From Mytilus galloprovincialis (Eukaryota > Mollusca > Bivalvia > Mytilida > Mytilidae), in assembly GCF_965363235.1 (NCBI RefSeq), contig NC_134849.1, positions 16,828,863-16,892,862 on the forward strand: DNA of 64,000 nucleotides, written 5' to 3'. Below, piece after piece: positions 23,029 to 33,345 of the stretch; positions within the stretch are counted from its first letter, which is position 1; the number at the start of each line of letters is the position of its first letter. Below the pieces are notes generated by a model. That model was given only the letters and a program-made list of their open reading frames with translations, searched no databases and was not told where the DNA came from. The position numbers and the translations under genes were made by a program.

Positions 23029-23639
23029 TCACCAGGATGTTTCTTTACTATGATTATTTTGAAATAATTTGTTTGAGCTAAAAACAATGCTACAAATAAC
23101 AAAACATTGGAAAAATATTTATATCATACAAATACGAAAAATAAAAAAATACATTTCTTTTTTTTTTTTTTTTTTTTTTTTTTAGATTCTCCATTCTTAA
23201 CCTACTGGAAATGTTTTTGAATACACATGGACCATTATAAAGATATTCTCAAGTAGGTCTACAAGTTATATTGTAAAATTCTGAAGTATCAATTTAGCAT
23301 ACAACTTCCAGTCTTGCTGAAAATGGAGAATCTTTACATTTTTTTTTTTATTTGTGATAAAAATTATAAACATTTTTTCAATCATACACAAAAATAGTCT
23401 GAATTACATTCTTTTTTGTTTCAGTTGTATTGCACAATAATTTCCTGTAGCCACAGTTGAAGTCACCTGAAAAAGAAATATGCATTCTAATATCTGTCAG
23501 AATAATATTCAATGGAAAGGAATCAGTAACTGGTTATTGCATTGATGATGCATAGAAAATTGATTTACTTTGTTTTAAAGTGATGTATTGACATGAATTT
23601 ACAAACAACCAGTCTTCTTTGGCAAACTAGGGATGACAA

Positions 23640-23895
23640 GTAGTTGGTTGTTGTTCAACATATTTGTTATTATTTCATTGTTTCATCATAAATCTAGCTG
23701 TTGGTTTTCTTGTTTGAATTGCTTCACATTTTTTCATGTCGCCTACTTTCTGTTTCATAGTTAATTGTAAAGTATATGTTTTGCTCATTGTTGTAGGCCA
23801 TAGTGACCATAAGTTGCTTACATCCATGTCATTTGGTCTCTGAGAGAGTTATTTCATTGACAATGATCTTCTTTACTTTATATATGGGAACAATT
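23640..23895 (+). mobile_element. Retroelement tail fragment
   Basis: TTGGTTTTCTTGTTTGAATTG, TTGCTCATTGTTGTAGGCC, ATAGTGACC and CATTTGGTCTCTGAGAGAG are in family tail order. Confidence 0.6.
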
Positions 23896-24016
23896 TTAGA
23901 AAACAGATTTTCTAAGTAACAGTATAATTTTTTATTTCCTTTTTTTATCTTCATACCTCCTAATGTCCTCCTTCCAGATTATATATACGATTATAGTTTT
24001 AAGAAAAATTAAAGTA

Positions 24017-24224
24017 CTGTGGATTCATTATTATTCGTGGGATACCAATTTTCGTGGCTTTCGTGGGTACTGGTGAACCACGAAATTAAAAGTTCAACGA
24101 ATAACAAATTTTCAATAGGCTTGTATGTAGACTTCAGCAAAACCACGAAATTAAATATCCAAGAACTTGCAAGTTTTCCGTAATCCACGAAAATTGGTAC
24201 CCACGAAAATAAATGAATCCACAG
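24017..24224. mobile_element. 208-bp MITE with TA target duplication (CTGTGGATTCATT family)
   Basis: Inverted ends CTGTGGATTCATT ... AATGAATCCACAG lie between TA dinucleotides (24015-24016, 24225-24226). Long subterminal inverted blocks (ACCAATTTTCGTGG / CCACGAAAATTGGT) are present. TA duplication suggests a Tc1/mariner-type partner. Other copies are at 40177, 49041, 49612 and 50253. Confidence 0.85.
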
Positions 24225-25319
24225 TATACTACTTCTCTGCATAATTAAAGTATAATACTTCTTAGCATAATGAAGAACTAGGTTTGTACATGCTCTTTGC
24301 TGAATAATTCATTAATTTATGTACTGGTTCTTACCATAAAAGCCAGCTCCAATGCCCATTCCCAACTTCAATCCTTACAGACAAGCTGTGAAGCTAATCT
24401 GAAATATAAAATGTTGTCATATAGTTAATAAAATGGTTTAAAAGGATCACTTGTTACTGTATTAAATTTAAAAAGAAATGAGTTATATTCATGTACTAGA
24501 TGTTGAGAACATATTGACTAGACAGCAATCCAACAACATAACAAACCAAATAAACATGTTAGATCCTTCAATTTACACTATACATTGTATTTGTACTGAT
24601 ATCAAAAGAGAGGGTAGAAATAAATAACAGAAATTTAGTGTTTGATTATTTCAAGGCAAGGCAAGTAAAAAATAGATCTAATTATTTTTATACATGTACT
24701 ACATCTATCTTTTTTTTCTTTCTTCTTTTCGAAACTGTATACTGGTACCTACCTAAATATTAGCTGTATTAGACCACCAAGTCTTATTCCCACACCATGA
24801 AAACATCTCACAGAAAGAACCTAAAATATAAAAATTGACAATTTATATACTTTATATTTCCATTTCCCCTACATTTACCAATATTGTTCAGATTTCTGAC
24901 TACGTGTACACAAAAGTATAACATCAATAACTGTAAAATCAATTTATGTAAAAGATGAAGAAAGAAAAAAAAGTCTTAGAAATTTACTTATTGAATTTCA
25001 ACTCCACAAAAATAATGGTTTAAACATATTTTATTGTTCATAAAGGTAAATCATCTGCACATTTTACAATGAGTTATCTCCCATTGAAAGGCAAAAAATA
25101 ACATTTTACGTTAGCAACATCACTTTCTCCACTGTAACTGTGTTTTATGCTCTAAAATACACTTTTTATCAAATAATGTATAGAATGTATAGAACTTGTT
25201 TGACTTAATTAAACTTGCCTTCTCATTTTCTTGGTAAAGCCTCAGACTTGGTTGAAGATTTATTTAACCATCTTCCTTGGAGCTGCTACCATGGTTACTT
25301 TTTCATGCTTTTCAACATA

Positions 25320-26755
25320 ATTCTTTGTGCTGTTCAGTTCACTGAATCCAATTTATGCACTTAACGAAATGTCCTTTCCATTGTATTTAATCAAGTGTAC
25401 AATTGTCCCAAGAATGTTCAAAAGCATCTCACAATATTTTCTTTTTCCATTCATGGCAGTTGAAGTAATTCTCAATGTAATATACAAATAATATTTTTTA
25501 TTCATACATAAAACACAGTAAAAATACCAGGTGAACTTTAAAATTGGTAACCTGTATTTTCTTTTATTTAGAGAGCTCTAAATAATAGCTCTTATATTAG
25601 TTTGGAGACATCTGATATGTAAAGACCTAAAAAAAAAAAGAGGTAATAAAAAAGAACAGAATAGTAATTGGCTAACACCTATAAATCACAAACATTTTCT
25701 AATATTTTGGAGCATAGTTTAATAAAATATCCCTTCTTTTAAGTTCATCATCATGCACATCATAAGCATGAAAATTATACTCCAAAAATTGATCATAGCC
25801 TGAAGTAGCTCAGTTGTGCAAATTCATATTTTCTTATAACAATGGAGAATATTCTTTTAAATACTGAAATTTAAATACGGTATATGGAATTTTAAAAGGT
25901 CAAAATTGGTGATGACAATCAATCTTAATCAATTTGCATGCTCATTATGAGAGTTCTAAAGATATGAGTTTGAAACAAAAATTGTTACCTTCTTAACAAG
26001 ATTTTAGATAAAAAGATCCCAATTCAAGAAAAATTAGAAAAATTATTAACATTTCAAACTGCAGTTAAGCCATAATTACACAAAACTGGTACCGTCTGTA
26101 AATTTTAATAAAAGTGGGGAAAATTCCTCAAACAATTTCATACTAGGAGTTTCACAACTTCAACATGAGTGCAATGATCTTTCATTTAAGTTTTGATGGT
26201 ACAAGAAACACTGAAAATATAAAATACAAATTTATTAAATGCAAAATAGTGGTATGAAGTAGAAAACTTTTTAGAACCAAATTTAGAAAGAAAAATTGTG
26301 AACTAAAGAAATGGTAAAAAAAATGCTGATTCTTTAGAATAAAAAAAACAATTGTCCAAATTCAAATTGCATGTGATAAAAATCATTAAATTTTAAACTT
26401 TAATAACTTAAGAAAAAAGTTCCAAAATTTACAATTCAAAAGAAACATTTTTGTTCCCAAATCAAGTTTGATACATGTATCATGTCAAATTTTGTTTTTC
26501 ATAAGACTGCTTCCAAAAACCTCTATTTGAAAAGAAGAGAATTCACTGATATCTTGACATTAATAGAGATGGACTAGTACAAGGTAACTCTTGGAATGAC
26601 TGGTTCCTTAAATGGAGGATAACCAGTCAGAACTAGCTCCAGTCAATACACAGACAGGAAACAGCTCTTTTTGGCCATTTGTAGAGGAAACAAATCCCAT
26701 GTAATAACGTAAATAGTTTTTTTCCATCTTCAAATGATAAAAAAGCAATTATTTA
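25320..26755. other. AT-rich non-coding stretch
   Basis: No repeat family, exon or RNA gene is recognised apart from the end of module copy 3 (TCTAAATAATAGCTC near 25570 matches 19650 and 22620). Confidence 0.45.
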
Positions 26756-26761
26756 AACCCC

Positions 26762-26922
26762 ATGGGTGGATTAAGCCATTTCTAAAGAGAGGGGGCTCCC
26801 ACCCAGGATAAAAGGCAGAGTTCAAACTAGTTTATGTTCTAATTCAATTGCATTGATCATCAAAAAAATTGTAAGGGTTCCCCAGAACCCAGTGCCTGAG
26901 ATTCACTGTAGCAATCCCTAGT
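26762..26922. mobile_element. GGATCCAG-family MITE, diverged copy
   Basis: GGGTGGATTAAGCC, GGGGGCTCCCACCCAGGA, CAATTGCATTGATCATC and GGTTCCCCAGAACCC keep the family order. Confidence 0.55.
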
Positions 26923-27440
26923 CTTTTTCTTATCTTTTGATTGTTACAGATGCTTCTGTCCAAGTTTGGTAAAAATCCAGGATAGTTTATGAATCTAATA
27001 AATGTTTTAAAACTTCAGATTGTATTTAAGGTTAACTAAGTCCATTTATAAGTAAAATACGGAAAAACAGGAACAAAGTTTTAAATAATTTTCCTTCTAG
27101 ATACTAGCTTTTGATCGTAAACAAGCTTCTGTCCAAGTTTATTTACAAATCCAAAATATTTTAAGAAGTTATTAAAATTTTAAAAACTTTTAACCACAGA
27201 GTGAATGTATTGTATCCTGGCATTTATAAGTAAAATATGGAAAAATTAATTTGTTTTATTTACAAAATTTACTTCTGGATACTATCTTATAATCATAAAC
27301 AAGCTTTTGTCGAAGTTTGGTAGAAATCCAGAATAGTTTTAGAAAGGAGTGAATATTTGTGATCGGCAACGACGACGCCGCTGACAGAATGTAGGATGAC
27401 TAGGTCTCATTTTTTTCAACTAAAATTGAAGGCTGGACAA
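26900..27440 (+). repeat. Tandem-unit element ending GGCTGGACAAAAA
   Basis: Three ~180-bp units share AGCTTCTGTCCAAGTTTGGT and AAATCCAGAATAGTTT (about 26950, 27125, 27300). The end (GACGACGCCGCTGACAGAATGTAGGATGACTAGGTCTC... TTGAAGGCTGGACAAAAA) has the same plan as the end of the 11.6-14 kb array (GCC run, TATGTCGAGC, GGCTCGACAAAAA). A fragment of the same unit lies at 28285-28395. Confidence 0.7.
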
Positions 27441-27780
27441 AAAGTATTAATGGTATTTTACATTTACAGTTACTAAGTTAAATTCCCAGTAAAATATATA
27501 ATCAGCAAAATGCATAGTATTTTTTTTATTTGAATTGTCTATAAAAGATTCACTTATAACAATACTTCATGGTTTGTTGGAGTAATTAAACTATATTGGC
27601 ATGTTTTAATTTCTAGAATAAAAACTAAAGAGTACAAAATGGTGAAGTGATAATTTGCACTTCACAATGTCAACAGGAGGAAAAATAATAAATAAAAAAT
27701 AAAAGAAGGTAATAATGGGAGTCAAGTTTAAAAAGAATGTTAAATAAAATTTGTTGAATAGTGTTTAATCAAATTTTGCA

Positions 27781-27992
27781 GAGGTACATGCTTCCAATTG
27801 GCTTCGCTCAGAGTTACTACCTCTAATTGGGACCACTCTGCCGGGGGTACTGCTTCTAATTAGCTTTAGCAGACAGAGGTATATATGTACTGCTTCCAAT
27901 TGGCTTCGCAACAAGACAGAGGGTATGTGCTCCCAATTAGCTTCACTAAGAGGTACGTGCTTCCAATTGGCTTCGCTCAGACAAATGTACTA
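27781..27992. repeat. Degenerate 31-43-bp minisatellite, CCAATTGGCTTCGCT core
   Basis: About six units of the form GAGGTAC(A/G)TGCTTCCAATTGG then CTTCGCTCAGACA are arranged head to tail, some with CCCAATTAGCTTC variants. It is not a frame-keeping array, and I do not recognise the family. Confidence 0.75.
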
Positions 27993-28395
27993 TTTCCAGT
28001 GTTGAAATGGTACCGTAAGCAAGTCTGTACTACATCCAGCATAGTAAATGGTACATAATTGCAAGTCAAATGTCGTCCAAATTTACAAAAACATATTTTA
28101 TTTTTACATTCTTGATCCAGTTAAAGATAATTCACATCTACCTTCACTCCCTATTTATAATTTATCCTGATGGTGTCATTGTGAAATGCAAATTATCATT
28201 ACAAAATTCTGTACTTTCCTGTAATTGCAATCCTGATGATGTGCCATAGGAACCATAATATGTATATCTTATTAAATCACTGTAGCAGTCCCTAAAGTCT
28301 TTTTTTATCTTTTAATTGAAAGAAGCTTTTGTCCAAGTTCTGTTCAAGTTTGGTAAAAATTCAGAATAGTTTATGAATCTAATAAATGTTTTAAC

Positions 28396-28815
28396 AAGAG
28401 GCTGTCATAACGACAGCAAACCGGATTTATTAACATTTATTTGTGTCCTGTTAATATCACAAGAACCATAACTGATGAACGGTGAAAGTAAAAAACGTCA
28501 ATATCAAATTTGACATCCATTTTGTCATCAGTATCAACATATTAAAATTTGAAAAGCTTAGGTTGAATGGTTCATGAGTATATGCAACAACATGAATGGA
28601 AACGCCATTTTTCAATCTTTCAAGAACCATAACTGATGAACGGTTAAAGTCAAAATCGACATTATTGTACTTGACCTCCATTTTGTCATCAGTAACAACA
28701 TATTAAAATTTGAAAAGCTTTGGTCGAACAGTTCATGAGTAAATGCACAGACACGACTGGAAAAGCCATTTTTCAATCTTTCAAGAACCATAACTCCTGA
28801 ACGGTAAAAGTCAAA
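28396..28815. repeat. Hairpin-headed ~180-bp tandem-repeat element
   Basis: It starts with the hairpin GCTGTCATAACGACAGC, then has two and a half units sharing CAAGAACCATAACTGATGAACGG, CATTTTGTCATCAGTA and GAAAAGCTT.GGT (about 28460, 28620 and 28785). Three minus-strand open frames here are repeat by-products. Confidence 0.75.
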
Positions 28816-29079
28816 ATCATAATTATAAACCAAATATTTACTAAAGATTTTTGTAATCGAATAAAAATTACACTGATTTTAGAAAAATATGATGTTGAAT
28901 GGACAAAGAAGACATAAACAAATAGCCTGTTCCCAGAAATTATTTTTAGAATTTTCATCATAAAATTAAAATTTGAAACAAGTTATCTCCCTTGCTTAAA
29001 AGTAATGGATGTTGCTTATATACAACATTTGAGGCTTAATGATAAAACTTGATTACAAATTTTTTCAAGCAAAAAGTGA

Positions 29080-29240
29080 ATACTGTGGATTCACTATCAT
29101 TGACAGTTTTTTTTTTATTATTATTCATGAGAACCACAAATTTTAGTTTTTCACAAGATTATTTTTTGGGGGATTTGTATGAAGAATTTGTTAAATGTCT
29201 GAATGAAAGCATATTATTGGGGATTAGAGTTGAAAAATTA
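29080..29240. mobile_element. Half-copy of the CTGTGGATTCATT MITE
   Basis: The left end TACTGTGGATTCACTATCATT and an internal GAACCACAAATTTTAG are recognisable; the right end is lost. Confidence 0.5.
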
Positions 29241-29249
29241 ACCAAAGAA

Positions 29250-31040
29250 TGAGATATCTGAAGCAAAATAGATTTTACTACCATTTAACGCTAGGGATAA
29301 TTATTTAAATTTCTCTGGGAAATGATGATAGTTTTAAGATAACTCAGAATGAAATTTTTTTTTAGGGGGTGTGTCAAATGATTTAATTAATTGCTTTCCC
29401 ATTTGGTTAAAGATTTAAGTGATTTTTATAGATAAGAGATACATCCAATTAGATTATAATTTTTAAATGTTACTTTTACTTCACCATTACCTTGTTAGCA
29501 ATAAGTGCTTTAAAGAAACAGATACCCTGAAATAATTTTGTTGACGCTCAAGTAAATAACATTTTGGGTAATTTTTCACAATACTGTATTTGAATTCAAT
29601 TTAAGATTCAAATATACATTTAATTTTTTCGTTTCCAATACATCATAATATGTCAAATACAATTTAGAATTTGATTTAAGACATTTGCTTTTGATATTGT
29701 ATCAAAAATTATAAAAAATTCAAAGTAGCTTTAAGCTCCAAATTGGTTTTTGTTTAATATTTAAATGACCGTACAAATATCAAATACTTTCATTTCAGAA
29801 TTACATATGAAGATTCCTTTGAAAGCAGAACACTTGAAAACCATAACACCATCCAAAGAACAAATGAAAAAAACAGAAGAAAAAACCAGACCCTAACTAC
29901 TGAAAGCTACACCAAAAAGAAACTATGTTATATGTTAGTAAAAGACGCAGCGCTCAAAGCTCAATGTATTTCTGAAATGATAATTTGATATTTGTTTAAT
30001 CTTCAAAAACAACTTTCAAGATGAACAATAATGTTCAGCTATGAAACTTTAAATGCAAATGACTGTGACCTAAATTTAGTTTCAAGTACTAATGTACTAT
30101 GTTATTCTCCAATTTGACAATCAAGATGTATTGAAAACAGTAAAAAAATTGGGAAAATTGTTTAATTACAAATCTGAAATTTCAGTTTTTATCCTTTTAA
30201 ACTGGTGTACTACCAAAAATTGCATGGATTGCTATGCAAACCCAATTTCAACCACCCAAAAGCACTGGCAATGCAAACAAGACAATGTTTTAAAATGTTT
30301 TATTAATATCAGTTGATCATTGGACCCAACGACCTAAAATGTTTTAAAACTTAATTAATAAACCTCATCTAAAGTTATTTCAACTATCACCATTTCTACA
30401 TTGATCAATTTGACAAAATATTATAAACAAATCAAATAAGCGCGGGCTTTCCACTCTGGGTTAATCTCCAACCTCTTTTTTTAGCTTAGACTGTTGTTAC
30501 ATATTAAAGTATGCCAAATTGAACTACTGAAATTGATGGGCAAATCATTTTACTGCATTCCAGAAGAAAACTTTGTTCAATGGTTTAATAATCGGGGACG
30601 CTTTTTGTGTATGTTGTAATCAAATCAAATCAATCTTCTTTCTGAGTTTTTTATTTAATTTCCAGTTTTTATAGTACTTTCTAAATTGTATCTATACATC
30701 ACTATTGAATGCCCAATTATTTTTTTCAAATTTCTGTCAAAATTCTAACTACGTTGTTCTCATGAAATGCTAACTAAAAATACTGTCATCTATGTACTCA
30801 AACTGAATATGTTATAAAGGAAAATACTTTTTGGTAAGTTTTAAATATTAAATGAAACTTATTCAAGAATCCACCGACAAGAATGTAATAAGTACCACTT
30901 GGATTTATATTGGCATATTTATCTTGATATTTTTTTAATTATGAGAATAAAGAAGAAGGTGTTATGCTATTATTAATCAAATGATCATTTGGCTTCTGTA
31001 ATAAATAACATGAGGAATACTTTTATAACAAGTGAAACTG
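29250..31040. other. AT-rich non-coding stretch
   Basis: No exon, RNA gene or repeat family is recognised over ~1.8 kb. Confidence 0.45.
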
Positions 31041-31054
31041 CGAGCTACTGCTCA

Positions 31055-31842
31055 CTGATGATACCCCCGCCGCAAGTGGATAATATTAATAGTGTAAAAA
31101 TATGCAAGTGTTCAGTAAACAGGAAGTTGTCAAGTGATGAATCTGAAAACGCATCACACGGTATAGCTGACTTATATAAATCCTGAAACCAAATTTCAGA
31201 AATCCTTGTATTGTAGTTCCTGAGAAAAATGTGACGAAAATTTTCAACTTGGCTATCATGTGTAAAATCATACAAGTGTTCGGTAAACAGGAAGTTGTCA
31301 AGTGATGAATCTGAAAACGCATCACACAGTATAGCTGACTTATATAAATCCTGAAACCAAATTTCTGAAATCCTTGTATTATAGTTGCTGAGAAAAATGT
31401 GACGAAAATTTTCAACTTGGCTATCATGTGTAAAATCATACAAGTGTTCGGTAAACAGGAAGTTGTCAAGTGATGAATCTGAAAAGGCATCACACAGTAT
31501 GGCTAACATATATAAATGTTGATACCAAATTACAGAAAGGGTGGATGTGTAGTTCCTGAGAAAAATGTGACGAAAATTTTCAACTTGGCTATCATGTGTA
31601 AAATCATACAAGTGTTCGGTAAACAGGAAGTTGTCAAGTGATGAATCTGAAAACGCATCACACAGTATGGCTAACATATATAAATGTTGATACCAAATTA
31701 CAGAAAGGGTGGATGTGTAGTTCCTGAGAAAAATGTGACGAAAGTTTCATGGGACGGACTGACTGACGGACTGATGGACGGACTGACGGACGGACAGACA
31801 GAGGTAAAACAGTATACCCCCCATTTTTTAAAGCGGGGGTAT
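31055..31842. mobile_element. Inverted-ended element with 168-bp tandem units
   Basis: The ends are ATACCCCCGC (~31060) and GCGGGGGTAT (~31831-31840). Inside, AGGAAGTTGTCAAGTGATGA recurs at 31121, 31289, 31457 and 31625, exactly 168 bp apart. A GACGGACTGACGG run precedes the right end. Because 168 is divisible by three, a 210-codon minus-strand frame with 56-residue repeats stays open. I regard this as a non-coding mussel repeat: it is AT-biased, and one unit of it recurs at 10190-10430. Confidence 0.8.
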
Positions 31843-31844
31843 AA

Positions 31845-32295
31845 TTAAAAATGGCTCATCATAATCCAGAAACATTGTTAAAAATTTTGATGGTGAATAT
31901 TTGTGATAATCATAAATGATTTTGTTTTATATATAAATATTAACTAAATTTAGAAATTCAGAATCAAATTCAATCACATTTTCCCAATTACTAAATGCTT
32001 CTTCCATATAATAGTGGAGGAGTCTTTTTCACCTGGGCAAACTGATTTCAATTCAGATAGCATCACATTTAAGCAGTATATATTAATAATAAAATACCCT
32101 AGGTTTAATAATGTACCCCCTCAACTTTCCCAAGAGTAAAATATACATGAATTTGATCTTGGCATAGTGTACCTGAATTTTACTTCACAAATTTAGAGCA
32201 AAATTGCATCACTTAGTTGAAATACCATATCGTATCGAAACCCTCATTTCATACGAGTTACCTCCCCTTCTAATTTAGTGAATTTTTATATTACT
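31845..32295. other. AT-rich non-coding stretch
   Basis: Nothing recognised. Confidence 0.4.
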
Positions 32296-32298
32296 ACT

Positions 32299-32408
32299 CA
32301 GTGGCGAATCCAGAACTTTTCATGAGGGGCCCGCTCCAGTCATGCTTCAGTGATTCCTTATAGGGGGGGGGGGGGGGGGCAAGGCTCCCTGGATCCACCT
32401 ATGCTACT
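32299..32408. mobile_element. GGATCCAG-family MITE with an 18-base G run
   Basis: The ends are CAGTGGCGAATCCAGAAC and CCTGGATCCACC, with a G homopolymer (32365 region) between them. Confidence 0.65.
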
Positions 32409-32409
32409 G

Positions 32410-32865
32410 TCATTCAAGATATCAGTGTTTTTATGTAAACCGGAGTCATTATTTGTTTTTTTACCTTATATTTTCTGTAAAAAAAGATACATTATTAAAT
32501 TTTGGAACAGTTCAATTCATAGAAGCATATCTTAATTTACTCCAAAAAATATAGAAAATTGTTATTTATAATCTTTTATTTAACACATTTAATAATTTGG
32601 TTATGCATGAAAAAGGTTTGAACATTTCTTTTTTCATTCATTGATTAAAGTAAATTAACATTTCCAATTTTTTTTTCTATTCAAGAAATTATTTACTTAT
32701 TACATTAAGTAAAACATTTTGAAGAAAGAGATGAAAAAACACATAAAAAATTCATGTTGCATTTTGACAATTTTTGATAGAAAAAATGGAGCAAAGAATG
32801 AAAAAAAACATTTAACTTAAACAATTAGTAAATAAGTTAACATATCAAATACTTGCTACCATTCT
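32410..32865. other. AT-rich non-coding stretch
   Basis: Nothing recognised. Confidence 0.4.
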
Positions 32866-32870
32866 GTGGT

Positions 32871-33345
32871 GCCTGAGATCACCCTTTTTTTTCTTTTTTT
32901 TTGGTGCTTGGTGTCTGAGATCATTCCTGGTCTTTGGTAAGGTTGGTGTGTTGTACCTGAAATCATCCCTGGTCTTTGGAAAGGTTGATGCTTGGTGCCT
33001 GTGATCATCCCTGGCTCTTTAGTTTGGTTGGTGCATGGTGCCTGAAAACCTCTCAGGTCTTCGGTTGGGTTGGTGCTCTTTGCCCTAGTTCATGCCTGTT
33101 CTTTGTTTTGGTTGGTGCTTGGTGCTGGAGATCATCCCTGGTCTTTGGTTGGATTGGTGCTTGGTGCTCTCAGGTCTTTGGTTGGGTTGTTGCTGTACAA
33201 TATTTTGTTATCAGTGTAGACAATTTTCTGTCATTTCTTTTGGTTATGTGTTGTCTTGTCTTTTTTCACCACATGGTTTAATATTGGCCCTTTGGTATAT
33301 TCCTTTTTTGTGTATCTCTTGTTTATCATTGTACCCGACTGTTTG
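32871..33345 (+). repeat. Expanded GCCTGAGATCATCCCTGG minisatellite in a mussel repeat
   Basis: Seven degenerate ~45-50-bp units (GGTTGGTGCTTGGTGCCTGAG / ATCATCCCTGGTCTTTGG) run from 32871 to ~33195. They are followed by the same downstream sequence (TTCTGTCATTTCTTTTGG, GGCCCTTTGGTAT) that follows CACCTGAGATC in this family, as at 63083-63350. The 101-codon open frame here is repeat-derived. Confidence 0.7.

Larger units (their letters stand above)
23430..25310 (-). pseudogene. Module copy 3 of the candidate small gene
   Basis: Blocks lie at ~25219-25300, 24753-24820 (68 nt), 24335-24398 (64 nt) and ~23430-23466, with the same borders as copy 2 and closer to it than to copy 1. The 68-nt block is open: VLSVRCFHGVGIRLGG, then LIQLIF, which fits the glycine-zipper pattern G-x-G-x-x-L-G-x(4)-L-x-F of Mic10's first membrane segment. 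Another frame of the next block reads LGMGIGAGFYGKN, like Mic10's second glycine-rich segment. The frames do not join without a shift, so it is either decayed or mis-read by me. Confidence 0.45.

Noticed and set aside
26570-26690. Possible exon around the GACTGGTTCC / GGATAACCAGTC words
   Set aside because: There is a small inverted repeat, but no consistent open frame or splice borders on either strand.
31045-31677. 210-codon frame with 56-residue repeats as a secreted or structural repeat protein
   Set aside because: It lies within an inverted-ended mobile element with a single-unit copy elsewhere. Frame retention follows from the 168-bp period.
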